Positions 10,838 through 22,058 of a stretch of 64,000 nucleotides of DNA are shown here, one piece after another (within the stretch, counting starts at the first letter, position 1; each line of letters starts with the position of its first letter). The notes beneath the pieces were generated by a model, which saw only the letters and a list, made by a program, of their open reading frames with translations, was not told where the DNA came from and searched no databases. This DNA is from Isoperla grammatica (Eukaryota; Arthropoda; Insecta; Plecoptera; Perlodidae): assembly GCA_945910005.1 (NCBI GenBank), contig OX246746.1:33459609-33523608 (forward strand). The letters run 5' to 3'. A program made the translations under genes and the position numbers.

Positions 10838-11355
10838 ATGGCTACTGCTGTGTACCAGTTTGAGCCCGAATATTCTGCAGAAGAATTGGCAGAAATAGAG
10901 AAAGCCAAAGAGTCTATTGAAAGTATTAGCGATGGCGATAGGAACAATAAGGTAAATTGGTGCAAATGTGACGAATGTTCAGTTATGCCCACAGTCGCCG
11001 AATGTATTTGTTGTGCGAAAATACCAGCTGTGAGAAGTATGTTAGAAGACAACGTGTGCATTACGGACCACCAAATATTTGATAACTTAATTTTGATTTC
11101 ATACTAATTGCAACTGAAAGAAGTAAAAAGAAATCGTATTCTATCGAACCAGTACCAAACAATTTATGGCGGCATTTAGCGTACCGACAGTTTATGTATT
11201 GGATTAACTCAAACACAGCTCTGGGCAAACACAACCGCGTTATTATACCTGCTTGTGTAGTGAATAAAATAAGGTAACGGTTCCCGGATGTGTCGGGCAA
11301 ATATACTGGGTTTATTCCATTTGAAGAGACATCCGTGCAAGTTTTACCTGACTGA
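10838..11355 (+). pseudogene. P2X7 intracellular (ballast) domain-like pseudogene
   Basis: From ATG 10838 the frame reads VYQFEPEYS and an acidic stretch, then WCKCDECSVMPTVAECICC. That is the cysteine-rich zinc-binding signature of the P2X purinoceptor 7 C-terminal ballast domain, also found without channel parts in many invertebrate multicopy genes. CIT.H..F follows. The frame then shifts between ~11108 and 11155, after which the domain continues as RHLAYRQFMYWI, RVIIPACVVNKIR, an in-frame TAA at 11275, then RFPDVSGKYTGF. No transmembrane segments or channel domain are seen. With one shift and one stop it is almost certainly non-functional. Confidence 0.82.
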
Positions 11356-11788
11356 TCTTAACTTTAACTTATTTCTTCTCCGTGACATAGTAAAATATTT
11401 AATAGGTATCATTGTTTTTAATCTTTTTGCATTGAAGGTAGCATTACATTACACGGAAGCCTACATAACATATACCTAAATAATAATAATATAGATTTTT
11501 GCAAAGCGGGTGTGCAGTTGCTAGTTGCTAGTGAACAAACAACTGTTTCGCCGGTTTCAATTTCAATTTTCATTCAGTCCACTTGAAGGAAGAGGATCGT
11601 CATCCTATGTCCCTTTGTTGTTGCAACCGTACCCATAACAACACGGCATTATATTATTTACAATAAAGAAAATAATTGTCAATAAATAATATAGCTATGA
11701 TAACAGACACAGTACAAGACACACAGTTACACACCATACACGAGAATGCACGCACATGGGAAAACTAAGCTTCACCCGTACACCCACG

Positions 11789-11996
<208 letters not shown>

Positions 11997-12196
11997 NNNN
12001 NNNNNNNNNNNNNNNNNNNNNNNNNNNNNNNNNNNNNNNNNNNNNNNNNNNNNNNNNNNNNNNNNNNNNNNNNNNNNNNNNNNNNNNNNNNNNNNNNNNN
12101 NNNNNNNNNNNNNNNNNNNNNNNNNNNNNNNNNNNNNNNNNNNNNNNNNNNNNNNNNNNNNNNNNNNNNNNNNNNNNNNNNNNNNNNNNNNNNNNN
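11997..12196. other. Assembly gap (200 N)
   Basis: Exactly 200 N bases, so the size is probably a placeholder and the true length unknown. It sits in the LYST intron interval where the reading phase of the visible exons breaks, so it may hide an exon. Confidence 0.98.
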
Positions 12197-12245
12197 TATA
12201 TATACTAGTTCTTGTAGTAATGAGTTTGTTCACTCACCGCGGTAG

Positions 12246-12357
12246 GTGTTGGCAGTTGGATCCCACTGAAGGCCAGGGAGAGTGAGGAAGCGGCTTCAGA
12301 GATGTCATCTAGAGCTGGATGTCAAGTACTTCATGGACAAGCACCATGATGTTCTAA
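12246..12357 (+). CDS. LYST: LYST exon (WQLDPTEG motif) with one-base frameshift
   Basis: After acceptor GCGGTAG the exon enters in phase 2, contributing one base to a split codon, and encodes CWQLDPTEG. One base is then missing near 12276, and the following frame gives RVRKRLQRCHLELDVKYF. Vertebrate LYST has WQLDPTEG followed directly by an RRRLQRCYL-type sequence, so both halves are genuine. As written, the frame stops at TGA 12285. It leaves in phase 1 by donor CTAA|GTAAGA, which matches the next exon. I think a sequencing or assembly error beside the gap is more likely than a null allele. Confidence 0.88.
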
Positions 12358-12427
12358 GTAAGAGATAAATTTCAAAATGAATACAAGCGCAACACATAAT
12401 TTATTAATATTATATTTGAATGGTCGT

Positions 12428-12806
<379 letters not shown>

Positions 12807-13500
12807 GGTGAGGAAAGGATCCAACACCTTACCTTCGTGCAAAGATGACGGATTTGCGAGTTTGAAGTACACATAAAAAACATAATACTGTTGGATAGCG
12901 AGAACCTACAGTGACATCCATCCAATTCCGTCGGCTCGGCCTCGAACCCACGGACTCCAAAGTCGACGGACCCGTAGAAGTACTGGGGCGTAGCTCTAGG
13001 GGTGGTTCTCACATCTGAGGGATCGGGACATACCAATTCAGGCAGTTTAGGTCTTAGATTGACAAGACTTTGGTTCAAACAATAAAAGACCCCCGCAATT
13101 TATTAAGTTTTACATTTATCCTACGTGGCTGAGTTATGGCGAATCTGTCTATGGGCATTCCAGGTCTGATGGACTTAACCTTCCTAACCAGAGGGTAGCT
13201 GTAGTAACCCCTATACCTTGGATTCTCGGTGGCTGACTCCGACCCCAGGTTGTAGTTTGGCTCCTTCGTCCAAGTTCACGATCGGCCTCCATGTCCTTCC
13301 CTCTGGGTCTTCCGTCGTTCCTTCCACCGTTCCACCTTGGCACAGGTCTACCTCCTCTTACGTTCCATGATTGAATGCCCCGAATTACACACGTGCTCCC
13401 TCGCACCTAGACTTTCCTACGTCATACCCCAGTCACCCCCTCTCTGCCCTACGCTGGCTGTACTAAGTCATAAAGTACCAATCAGACTACTTGGTTCGAC
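12807..13500. other. Unidentified repeat-like intronic DNA
   Basis: More GC-rich than its surroundings. Minus-strand frames at 12788-13078 and 13149-13406 are open but without motifs I recognise. A minus-strand GTGGGTTCGAGGCC near 12950 resembles a tRNA B box, but I found no convincing A box. A degenerate transposable element is the likeliest explanation. Confidence 0.3.
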
Positions 13501-13917
13501 CCCCTCCCATAACAATCACGAATGAGTGGGGCCAGGCTCTACTTGACGACATCACTGAACCAGCACCCTCCAAACCGAGCAGTCAGCAAAGTTGCCGCAA
13601 TCATTGCCCTCAATACCGCAATAATTATCATTGAAATTACCAGCGATCTGGGCTGACGAAATAGCCAGCACAGCGCATACCTTAATTGTGAAAGAAAACT
13701 GTAAATGACAAACTGACACAGATATCCATAAATCACCAAGAAGAAGATCACACCTGTAAAAGTTATAAAGTACCAACTTTTACATGGCAATACAAATATA
13801 ACGAGACGTTTCGACCTAGGTCTTGTTCACTCGAGAGAAGAATGGCTACTGCAACTACTCTAGTCAACTAAACAACTAGCCTAAAATAAACTAGACTAAA
13901 ATATATATATATATATA

Positions 13918-14544
13918 TTAAGGCTGGGCGTCGACATCGATGTCGGTGACAATTTTCCACATCGATTTTTTTGGTTTTAATCGATTTTTCGTCAATTAAT
14001 TAAATGACTAATCAATTGTCAATTTTTGTGGTTTCCCGTAAAAACGTAAATTCACTTTGCAACGCGATAATTTTAATTTCACATTTCAATTAATAATTGT
14101 TGTCACGCGAGAGCACCCCCCCCCCCCTCTCCTTCCGGCCACGTCATCTTTGAGATGGCATCGCGTAATATGCAGTCGGCAGCGCGGGCGAGGGGTTGGC
14201 GCTTGGCCGACGGAGAGGTAATGATCGCCGGGAAGCGAGTCCGTGCGGGCCCGCACATACGCGGCCACTTCATCCCACCCCTCGGCAACAATATGCCTCA
14301 TGTTGCAGTATTGATAGCTATTAGTGGTCGTAGAACATATGATTTGCAGCAAACAAATATTGGTCCATCTAACAGGTGACAAAGTTGTTTTATTAATAAT
14401 TGATTAATTATCAATTAAAAAAAAAACGATGTCGATTATTTGCGTTTCGATGTCGATGTCGAAAATATTCCGACATCGCGATTTGACATCGATTGTTTGT
14501 CGTCGATGTCGATGTTGTCGATTTACATCGATGCCCAGCCTTAA
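13918..14544. mobile_element. hAT-type MITE, 627 bp
   Basis: The ends are inverted copies of TTAAGGCTGGGC followed by ATCGATGTCG-type subterminal repeats. TATATATA lies on each side (13910-13917 and 14545-14552). That TSD is in a TA tract, so its exact frame is ambiguous. The GC-rich core has no transposase. Confidence 0.85.
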
Positions 14545-14875
14545 TATATATATATATGTATAGTTTGCATGATTAGAAGAGGCCTAAATGGCTAGGATAA
14601 GTTGGACTAGGAACACAAATTAACATGTTCTAGTGAGTGGAAAGGTACAGAAGGACGACAGCTTACCTTAAAACGTTAGGTAGGTCGCACATAGACACAA
14701 GTAGATGAGTAGACAGGTTGCTGATACGTTTCGACCAACTGGTGGTCTTTATCACTCAGCGTGAGTAGAGGTACTAAAATTATCTAAAGCTAGTATGATA
14801 TATGTACAATGAAGGCGCTGTCGAGGGTGGGTGGTGGCAGGTGGAACTAGGTCTAGGGGAAACAGAACACACCTG

Positions 14876-15481
14876 CTACCTGTTGTTCAGGTTGGGTAGC
14901 TGGTGAGATTTGGTGATGTGTTGGTGGGCTAGTTCCCAGTTTCTTAGTTCCAACTGCCTGCACGTATCGGGAAGTGACTTTATGACTCTCGTTGTGAAGC
15001 AGTCTTTGAGAGACAAGCTATGTCCAACAGCATGCTGGGCCACAGGTTTCTCAAGGTCCTCCTGGTTCACACTTTGACGATGGCCAGTCATGCGAGTTCT
15101 CAGGTCGTTGGAGGTGAGGCCTACATATTCGGCCGGACACTGAGTACATTTTAGCTGGTATACCATGTTGGAGGTGAGGCAGGTGTTGTGGTGTTGAATG
15201 GGGTAGGTGATACCTGTGGCTTCAGCAGTGAATGTTTTAGTGGGTGGGTGCATCGGGCAAGTTTTGCACCTAGAGCGGTTGCATGGGTAAGATCCCGCTG
15301 GAAGAGCTCTCGGCTTGGGGACCTGTGACTGCAGAGTAGGGTCTTGTTTTATCAGTGAGTCTCCGATGTTAGGTGGTCGTCTGAAGAAGACCCGTGGTAT
15401 TTTGCTGGCTAGATTCTGAGTCTTGGCGGCAGCTTCGAGTATGGGTAGTCCACTCTTGATGATGCCGTTAAGTTTCTGCAA
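14876..15481 (-). pseudogene. Penelope-like GIY-YIG endonuclease domain
   Basis: A minus-strand frame of 201 codons. A linker with CNRSRCKTCP, the cysteine cluster that precedes the nuclease in Penelope-like elements, is followed by VYQLKCTQCPAEYVGLTSN...LRTRMTGH, the GIY-YIG fold with its Tyr, Arg and downstream His. The C-terminus (RELELRNWELAHQH-like) fits the family. The frame is intact but has no reverse transcriptase ahead of it, so it is a fragment; the start codon is arbitrary. Confidence 0.85.
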
Positions 15482-15601
15482 TCCCTTGTTGCCAGCGTGT
15501 GACCCAAAGAGCCAAGCCCGACAGTGCCATCCCCTTGGTCACACGCTGGCAACCAGGATTGCAGAAACTTAATGGCATCATCAAGAGTGGACTACCCATA
15601 C
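15437..15601. repeat. Inverted repeat at the Penelope-like 5' end
   Basis: Arms of ~65 bp (15437-15501 and 15537-15601) are inverted copies with a few mismatches, separated by ~35 bp. The left arm includes the first codons of the endonuclease frame. Penelope-like elements are known for partly inverted copies, so this is probably an insertion junction. Confidence 0.85.
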
Positions 15602-15689
15602 TAGTCCATATATAACGCGAATGTTGCAGTGTATCACAAAGATGCAGAACCACAACACTGCCAAACTTTTTTTTTTTTACGATAGTTGA

Positions 15690-15803
15690 GACTTGATCGA
15701 TATCGCGAAACGTACGATATATTAATTCTATTTCGATATCGAATTATTTTTCTATTATCGATATCGTATCGAATTATCGATATCGTTGGGCAGCCCTAAT
15801 TTT
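15690..15803. mobile_element. Fragment of an ATCGATAT-rich hAT-like element
   Basis: Rich in ATCGATATCG motifs and ending GGGCAGCCCTAA, which resembles the right end of the hAT-like element at 31638-32626. The matching left end was not found, so it is a one-ended remnant. Confidence 0.5.
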
Positions 15804-16225
15804 TAACCTTATTTCAGCGTGTTTGTCAAATTCCTAAAGGAGTGGCGACCATTTTTTATTTCACCTCCCACCATCTTCAGAGGTCAAATCTGACTTCCCT
15901 CCACATCTGAATTTGATCATTAGGGTATTAACTAAGTAAACTGTAAATTTCATGCTTTTCTCAAAAAGTGCACAATTCTATTCAAGTGCTCAGCTAAGCA
16001 CTATTATTTATTTGTTTATTTATTTATTTCTAACTAAATGCAGCCGTTGGTCTCTTTAAATTGGGTGTCAAATATTAGTAATAAATTAAGAAATAACTAC
16101 TTTTAATATAGGGAAAAAAGAAGCAAAACAGGTTTGTGAGAATAAAATTTGATAGTAGTAGAGCAGTAAAACATGAGGGCTAAAAAGCGGTTTTATGTTA
16201 CGAATGAAATCAAATTCTATTTCAG

Positions 16226-16374
16226 CAGCAAAGAAGCCTCTGGATCCACTGTCGTTTCTGTTTGAAAGAGACGATAACCATTCGTCAACCTCTTCTCTGC
16301 TCATTGAACGGTTACATACAAACGAGAAGATCATACACATGTGTACGGCTCGGATTGTGACTCCGGCTTGCGAG
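16226..16374 (+). CDS. LYST: LYST exon (start of PH-like region)
   Basis: Contributes 2 + 147 nt with donor GAG|GTGAGT. It encodes KKPLDPLSFLFERDDNHSST, matching the PPLSYLFEDKTHSS-type segment of vertebrate LYST just ahead of the PH domain, and ends with CTARIVTPACE. The acceptor is TTCAGCAG, a NAGNAG tandem: the exon could begin at 16226 or 16229, giving proteins that differ by one residue. Confidence 0.9.
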
Positions 16375-16922
16375 GTGAGTACCTGACGAAACGTCAGACA
16401 TATAGTCAACTCTTGGCTGTTTGTCTTCACACTACTTCCAAAATAAAGCTGAACGAAATTGTAAATGGAAATACATTGCCAGTGTGCAAATCTCCCACTA
16501 GCACGTGAAACGGACATTTTTTTTATTGAAATTTTAGATTTATATGTTGATATTAATTGAAATTATATATATTTATTGGGAATGACAAAGGGGATCTGGC
16601 CGAAACATTGGTATTTTAATAAATAATTACGTGGATTAAAACTCCGGACAAAATATTATATTTATTACATATCTCTGTGAAAGTATATGCCACAAGGTGC
16701 ACAATATATGTTGTATGTATATGTACAATATGTTTTTATATATATTGTGTAGCAATATTGTATCAACATCATCATCATCAACATCAAAATATATATATAC
16801 AGTATATCAATAATCAGTTCAATCCAATATATATATATATCAAATATGATAATATCGATTGATTTTACTAATAATAAGTTGAGGAGGCTCTCCCTGTACA
16901 TATTACCTACTCTGAGTTTCAG

Positions 16923-17156
16923 TTAAGTGGGGAGCTGTTGGTTGGCGAGAGCTGCCTCTACTTTGTTGCCGACGACTTTGTCTTGGACACTCGCCTCGAA
17001 GAGTTCACTGCGGACAGCCTCGACGTGTCTTCCATGGTCTGGCACTTTGCAGACGTGCGAGAGATACACAAGAGGCGCTTCCAACTTGAAGAGCGGGCTT
17101 TGGAGATCTTTCTTTTGAACGGGCGAACGTATCTGGTGGCATTCCAGACACCAAAG
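16923..17156 (+). CDS. LYST: LYST exon (PH-like domain)
   Basis: A 78-codon phase 0-0 exon with acceptor GTTTCAG and donor AAG|GTGAGG. It encodes GELLVGESCLYFVADD, then VREIHKRRFQLEERALEIFL and NGRTYLVAF. This is the PH-BEACH linker fold: beta strands, then the conserved EIHKRR and ALEIFL segments. In BEACH proteins this PH-like domain packs against the BEACH domain. Confidence 0.95.
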
Positions 17157-17470
17157 GTGAGGTTACTGGTTTGAGGCACTCTTTTCAATGAAACTTTCTC
17201 CCTATATATTGAACTTCGTCAAAGTACTTCTATGTACGATAATAAAGATCTTGGCTGTTAAATAAAATTTATTAATATAATTATAATATATTAATTTATT
17301 ATTTTCTGTGTCTATTATTATTAGAGATAGCTTATATGAAAATAGCACTTTCAATAAACGTAAAATGATGTAAAAATAAAAATGCTACGTGTATATCTGT
17401 CTGTAATAATGAATATTCTTGTCCTCTTTATCTTGGTACTGCTATATAATGTAAGGTATCTTGTTTACAG

Positions 17471-17715
17471 GATCGAGATAACTTCTTGATAGCTCTTGGC
17501 GATTGTGCACTGCCAAACCGTACAGAGGCCGACCACCTTGACGATTACAAACAGCTGTGGCGAGAGGGACTCATAACAAACTTCGAATATCTTATGCTGC
17601 TGAACAAAATGTCGGGCCGGTCATATAATGACCTGATGCAATACCCTGTATTCCCTTTCGTGCTCTCCAACTACACGGATCAGACTCTCGACCTTACGGA
17701 CCCTCGTGTATTTCG
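17471..17715 (+). CDS. LYST: LYST exon (start of BEACH domain)
   Basis: Enters in phase 0 after TTTACAG and leaves in phase 2 at CG|GTGAGT. It encodes the start of the BEACH domain: LWREGLITNFEYLMLLNKMS, GRSYNDLMQYPVFPFVLSNY and LDLTDPRVFR. The NDLxQYPVFPW-type motif is the hallmark of BEACH domains; the F after VFP is as in LYST, where many other family members have W. Confidence 0.97.
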
Positions 17716-17810
17716 GTGAGTATTCCATTTTAATCTCCATCCGCTTTAATGCGGAAGAATAATCCTAGGCCTAGTGTTAGAAATGCATAAAACGAAGCGT
17801 AAGATTACTG

Positions 17811-17970
17811 TTTTTTTTTTTTTTTTTATCCTATGCCAAAAGTTTGATTTTTCAATCATTTTTCTTCCTAGCTATCCAATAAATATGTGCTTCCTTCTCT
17901 GGTCCGCTCAGGTTATTTGGCAGGGCGTCAATGTCAGATTTAAGTGCGGCACAGCTGAGGAGATGTGCTT
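17811..17970 (-). mobile_element. Short LINE 3' fragment, antisense
   Basis: A T-run is followed by ~140 bp closely resembling 8849-8990, the last part of the minus-strand LINE there (both include CTATCCAATA and GGCAGGG.GTCAAT). It is a heavily 5'-truncated copy of the same LINE. Confidence 0.75.
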
Positions 17971-18172
17971 TTTAATGTCATTAGGATTGTTATTATGTAA
18001 ATTAACATCATAGTTAATAACTTAAAGAACAACTGTACTGATTATACTTATATAAATATTGCTATTGCTGCAACACCATTTGGTGCTGTATTCTCACTTT
18101 TTTAATGTGATTTACAGATACTTGAGGTATGATTAAAAACAGTAATTTTACACAATTTTAGTATAACGTATT

Positions 18173-20095
18173 ATTATCCCCCTAGGGATGTCATAGGGTA
18201 GGAAAATTCGGATCCGGTGGACCGGTTCTAGACCTTCCAGGAGCCGGGTTACCCGAATCCTGAAAGCCTAAATTATGTTATCTTATCTTGGTTACACCCC
18301 CCCCCCCCCCCCCCCGAAACCACGCGGTTGAAGGCCGTTCTCTGCCCGTGTCAGCTGCCGGCCGCTGTGTGGGTTGGGCTCTGTGCGGCCGCTGAACGAG
18401 GGAAGGGCGGGGGGGAGTATATGGCATCACAGAACTCACCCGCAGTAATGACAGTGCGTACTTACCAGCGACCCCCTCGCCACGCCCACAAGCAGGAATT
18501 CACTGTAGCTTCAAGAAAGGTAGTCGCAAAAATATCGTCGCATAATTAGATGAGCGTAGCGAAGCGGAGTGAATCTCTCCATACAACTCGATCGGCGCTT
18601 TGTCTGTGTGTCTGTATGTATGTATGTATGTGTGTCTGTCTGTATGTGCGCTAAATTTTGTTCGTCGCGCACAGGTCAAACGGCTTGACATATTTTGCTG
18701 AAATTTTCGGGCAACATTTGTGACCACTAAACTCGATGCTGTTAACATAACCAGCAAAATTCGTTAAGATGCCAACCTACAAAAAAATAATTACTGAAAA
18801 ACAAAAATTGTTTATTTATTTAATTACATAAAAACTTACAAACAGATTTAAATAATGTTTCACTTGTAGATTAACATCAACAGTACCAACACGTGACAAA
18901 AGTTTCAAAATTGTAAGTTAACCCGTCATGTCATAAAAAATTATTGTTTATTTACAACAATAATTTCTTCATTTTTACAGTGTTCCACCGATATGATTTG
19001 CATTTGCGGACTATTGCAGTTAGATGCACATAGTATACACCAAACATAGCGTACGTAACAATACCTATGCAATGTTATTTGGAATTTCGATAGCTGTCAT
19101 AGAATGGCTACAATGACGCAAGTTGCCAACCTACAAAAAATTAACAACTGAAACACATGTTTTGTTATTTATTTAATTTAATTAAAACTTACATACGGAT
19201 ATAAATAATTTTTTAAATGTAAGTCCACATTAATAGTACCAACACACGACAACAGTTTCAAAATTGTAGCTTCAACCGATATGTTATAAACAAATATTGT
19301 TTATTTACGGCAGTAATTTTCTTCGTTTTTACAGTGTTCCACCGATATGATTCGCATTTGCGGACCATTGAAGTTAGATGCACATAGTATGCTGCCGAAA
19401 TGGCTAACGCAGTCAGACATTTCTCACTATGTATTTGGAATTTTGATAGCTATCATAGAATGGCTACAATGACGTGTTATATTTAATGACCTTCACGGCA
19501 AACATGCAAATGTTATCAACGAACTTGGTCGACAAATTAAAAAGCTTTTATTATGATTTAAAAGCGAGTTATTGTATGATTGATTAATATTACATTTTAG
19601 ATATAGTCTGTATCTACATTATGAAACTTTTCATACACTGATAGGTTTAATAGTTTATGAATTAGAGCCTATTGAGTAGACCACGGTCGAATGAAATTAT
19701 GCGGAAATCCATCAACTTGAAGGTTTTAATTTCTTAAAAGAAAACGTCTTAACGGATTTAAATAATATTTCGTGCATTTATTAGCAACATATCAAGAAAT
19801 AATATACTTAAGTTATAAGGTTGTAACTTGATCCGCCATCTTGTAAAAAAATCATATGTTTATTATAGAGGTATTTTTTTTTTTTTTTTAGAGAAATATG
19901 ATATTCAAAAGATTTATTTGATTTGACACATTGAAAAAAATCGCTCATCTGTCAACGCGGAGCGTTTTCCTAGTTATTTTTTTTTTATAAATACTACTAT
20001 AAGATTCGGATCCTAAAAATGGATTCGGGTAATTTCTGGATCCGGGTAACCCGGGTACCCTATGACGTACCCTATGACCCTATATACATCCCTAT
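18173..20095. mobile_element. ~1.9-kb DNA element with imperfect TIRs and 8-bp TSD, possibly composite
   Basis: Inverted ends share TAGGGATGT and ATAGGGTA, and both have GGATCCGG and GGGTTACCC-type motifs inside. AACGTATT occurs at 18165-18172 and 20096-20103, a plausible 8-bp duplication, though ten extra bases precede the left TIR. Inside is ~1.4 kb starting at GAGCGTAGCGAAGCGGAG, with two ~350-bp tandem units, and ending AACGCGGAGCGTTTTCCTAG then T, a hairpin plus CTAGT like a Helitron 3' end. I suspect a Helitron-like element inside a hAT-like one. No transposase is seen. Confidence 0.6.
18771..19480. repeat. Two tandem ~350-bp diverged units
   Basis: Each unit begins GCCAACCTACAAAAAA and includes TTTACAGTGTTCCACCGATA, GTTAGATGCACATAGTAT and ATAGAATGGCTACAATGACG. 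The copies differ at many sites, so the duplication is old. A more degenerate partial third copy follows near 19730-19870. Confidence 0.85.
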
Positions 20096-20231
20096 AACGT
20101 ATTGATCGCTAACTTGCCATCCAGTCTGACAGCATGGAAGTATTGAGTCTACTTTTAGGTATGCAGACAAAATGGGAACGTAGTCTACAGTAAGTTATTT
20201 GAAACGATAAACAGAGATTAACGTGTTTCAG

Positions 20232-20298
20232 GAATTTCAAGAAGCCCATGGCAGTTCAAGACAAACAAAATGAACAGCATTACATAAAAAACTACAAT
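20232..20298 (+). CDS. LYST: LYST exon (BEACH domain)
   Basis: A 67-nt exon completing the Arg codon split from the previous exon and encoding NFKKPMAVQDKQNEQHYIKN. It matches the RNLSKPIAVQ segment of vertebrate LYST. Acceptor TTTCAG; donor AAT|GTAAGT; phases 2 to 0. Confidence 0.95.
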
Positions 20299-20577
20299 GT
20301 AAGTAGCTGGACTTTCTGTGCCATTCAAACTTGGATTAATTAGACATATTTTACCATAGATAATATTCACTTACATACTGCTATACTATTAGCATTACAT
20401 TTTCTAGTTCATCTCAATCTAAATTTAGAACTGATTTTCACTTCTACAGAATTCATACTCAAATAAATAGTTACAGAACATTCTTTAATTTTTGTCTTTG
20501 TCATAGTGTCGTTGCAGCTTCTGCTCTGTGTTCCACGTTCGTCCCCCCCCCTAATTATGTTATTGTTGTATGTGTAG

Positions 20578-20728
20578 TATCTGAAGCAAGAGTATCTCGA
20601 AGGAAATCAACACATTTCTCTTCACCAAGAGCCATATCACTACGGCTCGCATTACTCCAACTCTGGGACGGTTCTTCACTTCCTTGTTAGACTGCCACCA
20701 TTCACACGCATGTTTCTTACGTATCAAG
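20578..20728 (+). CDS. LYST: LYST exon (BEACH core)
   Basis: Encodes [11 protein letters not shown], then [19 protein letters not shown] and [12 protein letters not shown]. The HYGSHYS..G.VL.FL.R..PF motif is the most conserved core of all BEACH domains. Acceptor TGTGTAG, donor CAAG|GTATGT, phases 0 to 1. Confidence 0.98.
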
Positions 20729-21150
20729 GTATGTTCCATCCACTTTAAACTAGGCTTCTACATCCAGTAGCCATGATGTAGGAAATACCAATATATTCAG
20801 ACATAAACAATAATTAAATATGATAGTCAAATGTTTGAAAGGTCCTCACACTAATGTACATTGGATACAAAGAAGACGTATATAACCAACAACTCATGCT
20901 TGGCATAGGTAGATAAGTAAGCCCTGCAGGGCGATTCTCTAAGGTCCATGGTAAATTTAACGCCCGTTTTGGAGGTTACGAGCCTTACCGCATTGAGTTA
21001 GCGATTCTCTACCGTGTTTTATCGACAAAGACCGTTACCACCTACGTTAAAAGTAGCGCGCTCCATACCCCTGCCTTTAGACGTGCGATAAGAAAACATG
21101 GCAGACTTTTCAAGCCGTTTCATGTTCACTTCAGCTTTTTAACTAATTGA

Positions 21151-21682
21151 TAGAGATCCTTGTATTTCGCAATGCGCGATAGCGCGAAATCACTTGAAAC
21201 GTGCAGCAATTGAAATATGTTGGCATGACAGTCTGTTGTGAGTCCAAAAATAGTCTTGTGAATCGCGAAATAAAACGAAATCCCAAGTATACGCGAAATA
21301 GCATAAGTTTACTGTTATAAAAACGAAAAGGACTGAGGCTGTTGAATTGACGCGAAATCGCCGAATTTCTGTCAAAAACGTAATTTTCAACATTTTCTGC
21401 AGTGACCCTTCAACCCCCTGCCAAACCGGCTGGCAACAGATTTTTCTCGTAGCTTGTGCGTCGACTGCATTCCGTATTCCTGGCGACAGCTTTCTTTTTT
21501 TCTTCTTTTCTTTCGCGACAATGTAGGCATGCCACATACGTTAGAATACTAGATACAAATTAGATTTTGTAAATTAAAATTGAAGCACCGCCAAAAAGCT
21601 GAAATTACTGCTCAACAGCGAAATTTGGATTTAAAATAAAACGAAATATGCTAAAAAATAAAACCATTTACAAGGATCTCTA
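21151..21682. mobile_element. hAT-type MITE, 532 bp, TSD CTAATTGA
   Basis: Ends are inverted TAGAGATCCTTGTA; CTAATTGA flanks both sides (21143-21150 and 21683-21690). The left interior reads TTTCGCAATGCGCGATA, the same as in the element at 46643-47176, which is 534 bp. The interior has repeated CGCGAAAT-like motifs. No transposase frame. Confidence 0.93.
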
Positions 21683-21892
21683 CTAATTGATTATAGAAAT
21701 TTGTTGTGTGTATCGATACAAACATACGATATTTATATTTAAAAATATGTAAGTAAGAAAATATAATTTGTAGTTTTGTAACAAAAGTCTTGAAGTAATT
21801 TTGTATCATAACCCTACTTTTCTAGTTTGGCCCTGCCGTCACGACAAGTAGGGTAGGCCTAGAACCCTAGGCCTAGTTCTAAGTTCAAACAC

Positions 21893-22058
21893 TAGGTTCG
21901 TTTGATTTGGCTTCACCTTTTATACTCTTTGCACTCACTCCATGTTATTTCATGGGATACATGGCATAAAGTACAAAAGGTGACGGTAAATCAAACGAAC
22001 CCTAATGCTGCAATAAGTGCAAACAGTGCAGAAGGTGTCCGGAAATCAAACGCACCCA
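21893..22058. mobile_element. Small palindromic MITE (~166 bp)
   Basis: The left arm begins near AGGTTCGTTTGATTTGGC and the right arm ends AAATCAAACGCACCC. An additional inner copy, AAATCAAACGAACCCT, lies at ~21987-22003, giving a nested hairpin. The TSD is not clear. Confidence 0.6.

Larger units (their letters stand above)
13790..15540 (-). mobile_element. Penelope-like element fragment, split by a hAT-type MITE
   Basis: Contains the C-terminal GIY-YIG endonuclease frame of a Penelope-like element (14876-15481). Its 3' side has the motifs ACGTTTCGACC and TGGTCTTTATCA near 14725, often seen in elements of this type, and a second ACGTTTCGACC copy at 13806. The reverse transcriptase part is absent. 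A 627-bp MITE interrupts the 3' flank, and the upstream end is a fold-back (15437-15601). Confidence 0.75.

Noticed and set aside
10636..11061. 141-codon minus ORF opposite the P2X7-like sequence
   Set aside because: Shadow of the + strand domain, whose cysteine pattern is far more specific.
14086..14382. Overlapping ORFs in the GC-rich middle of the 13918-14544 element
   Set aside because: No transposase signature; all three frames are equally open because of high GC.
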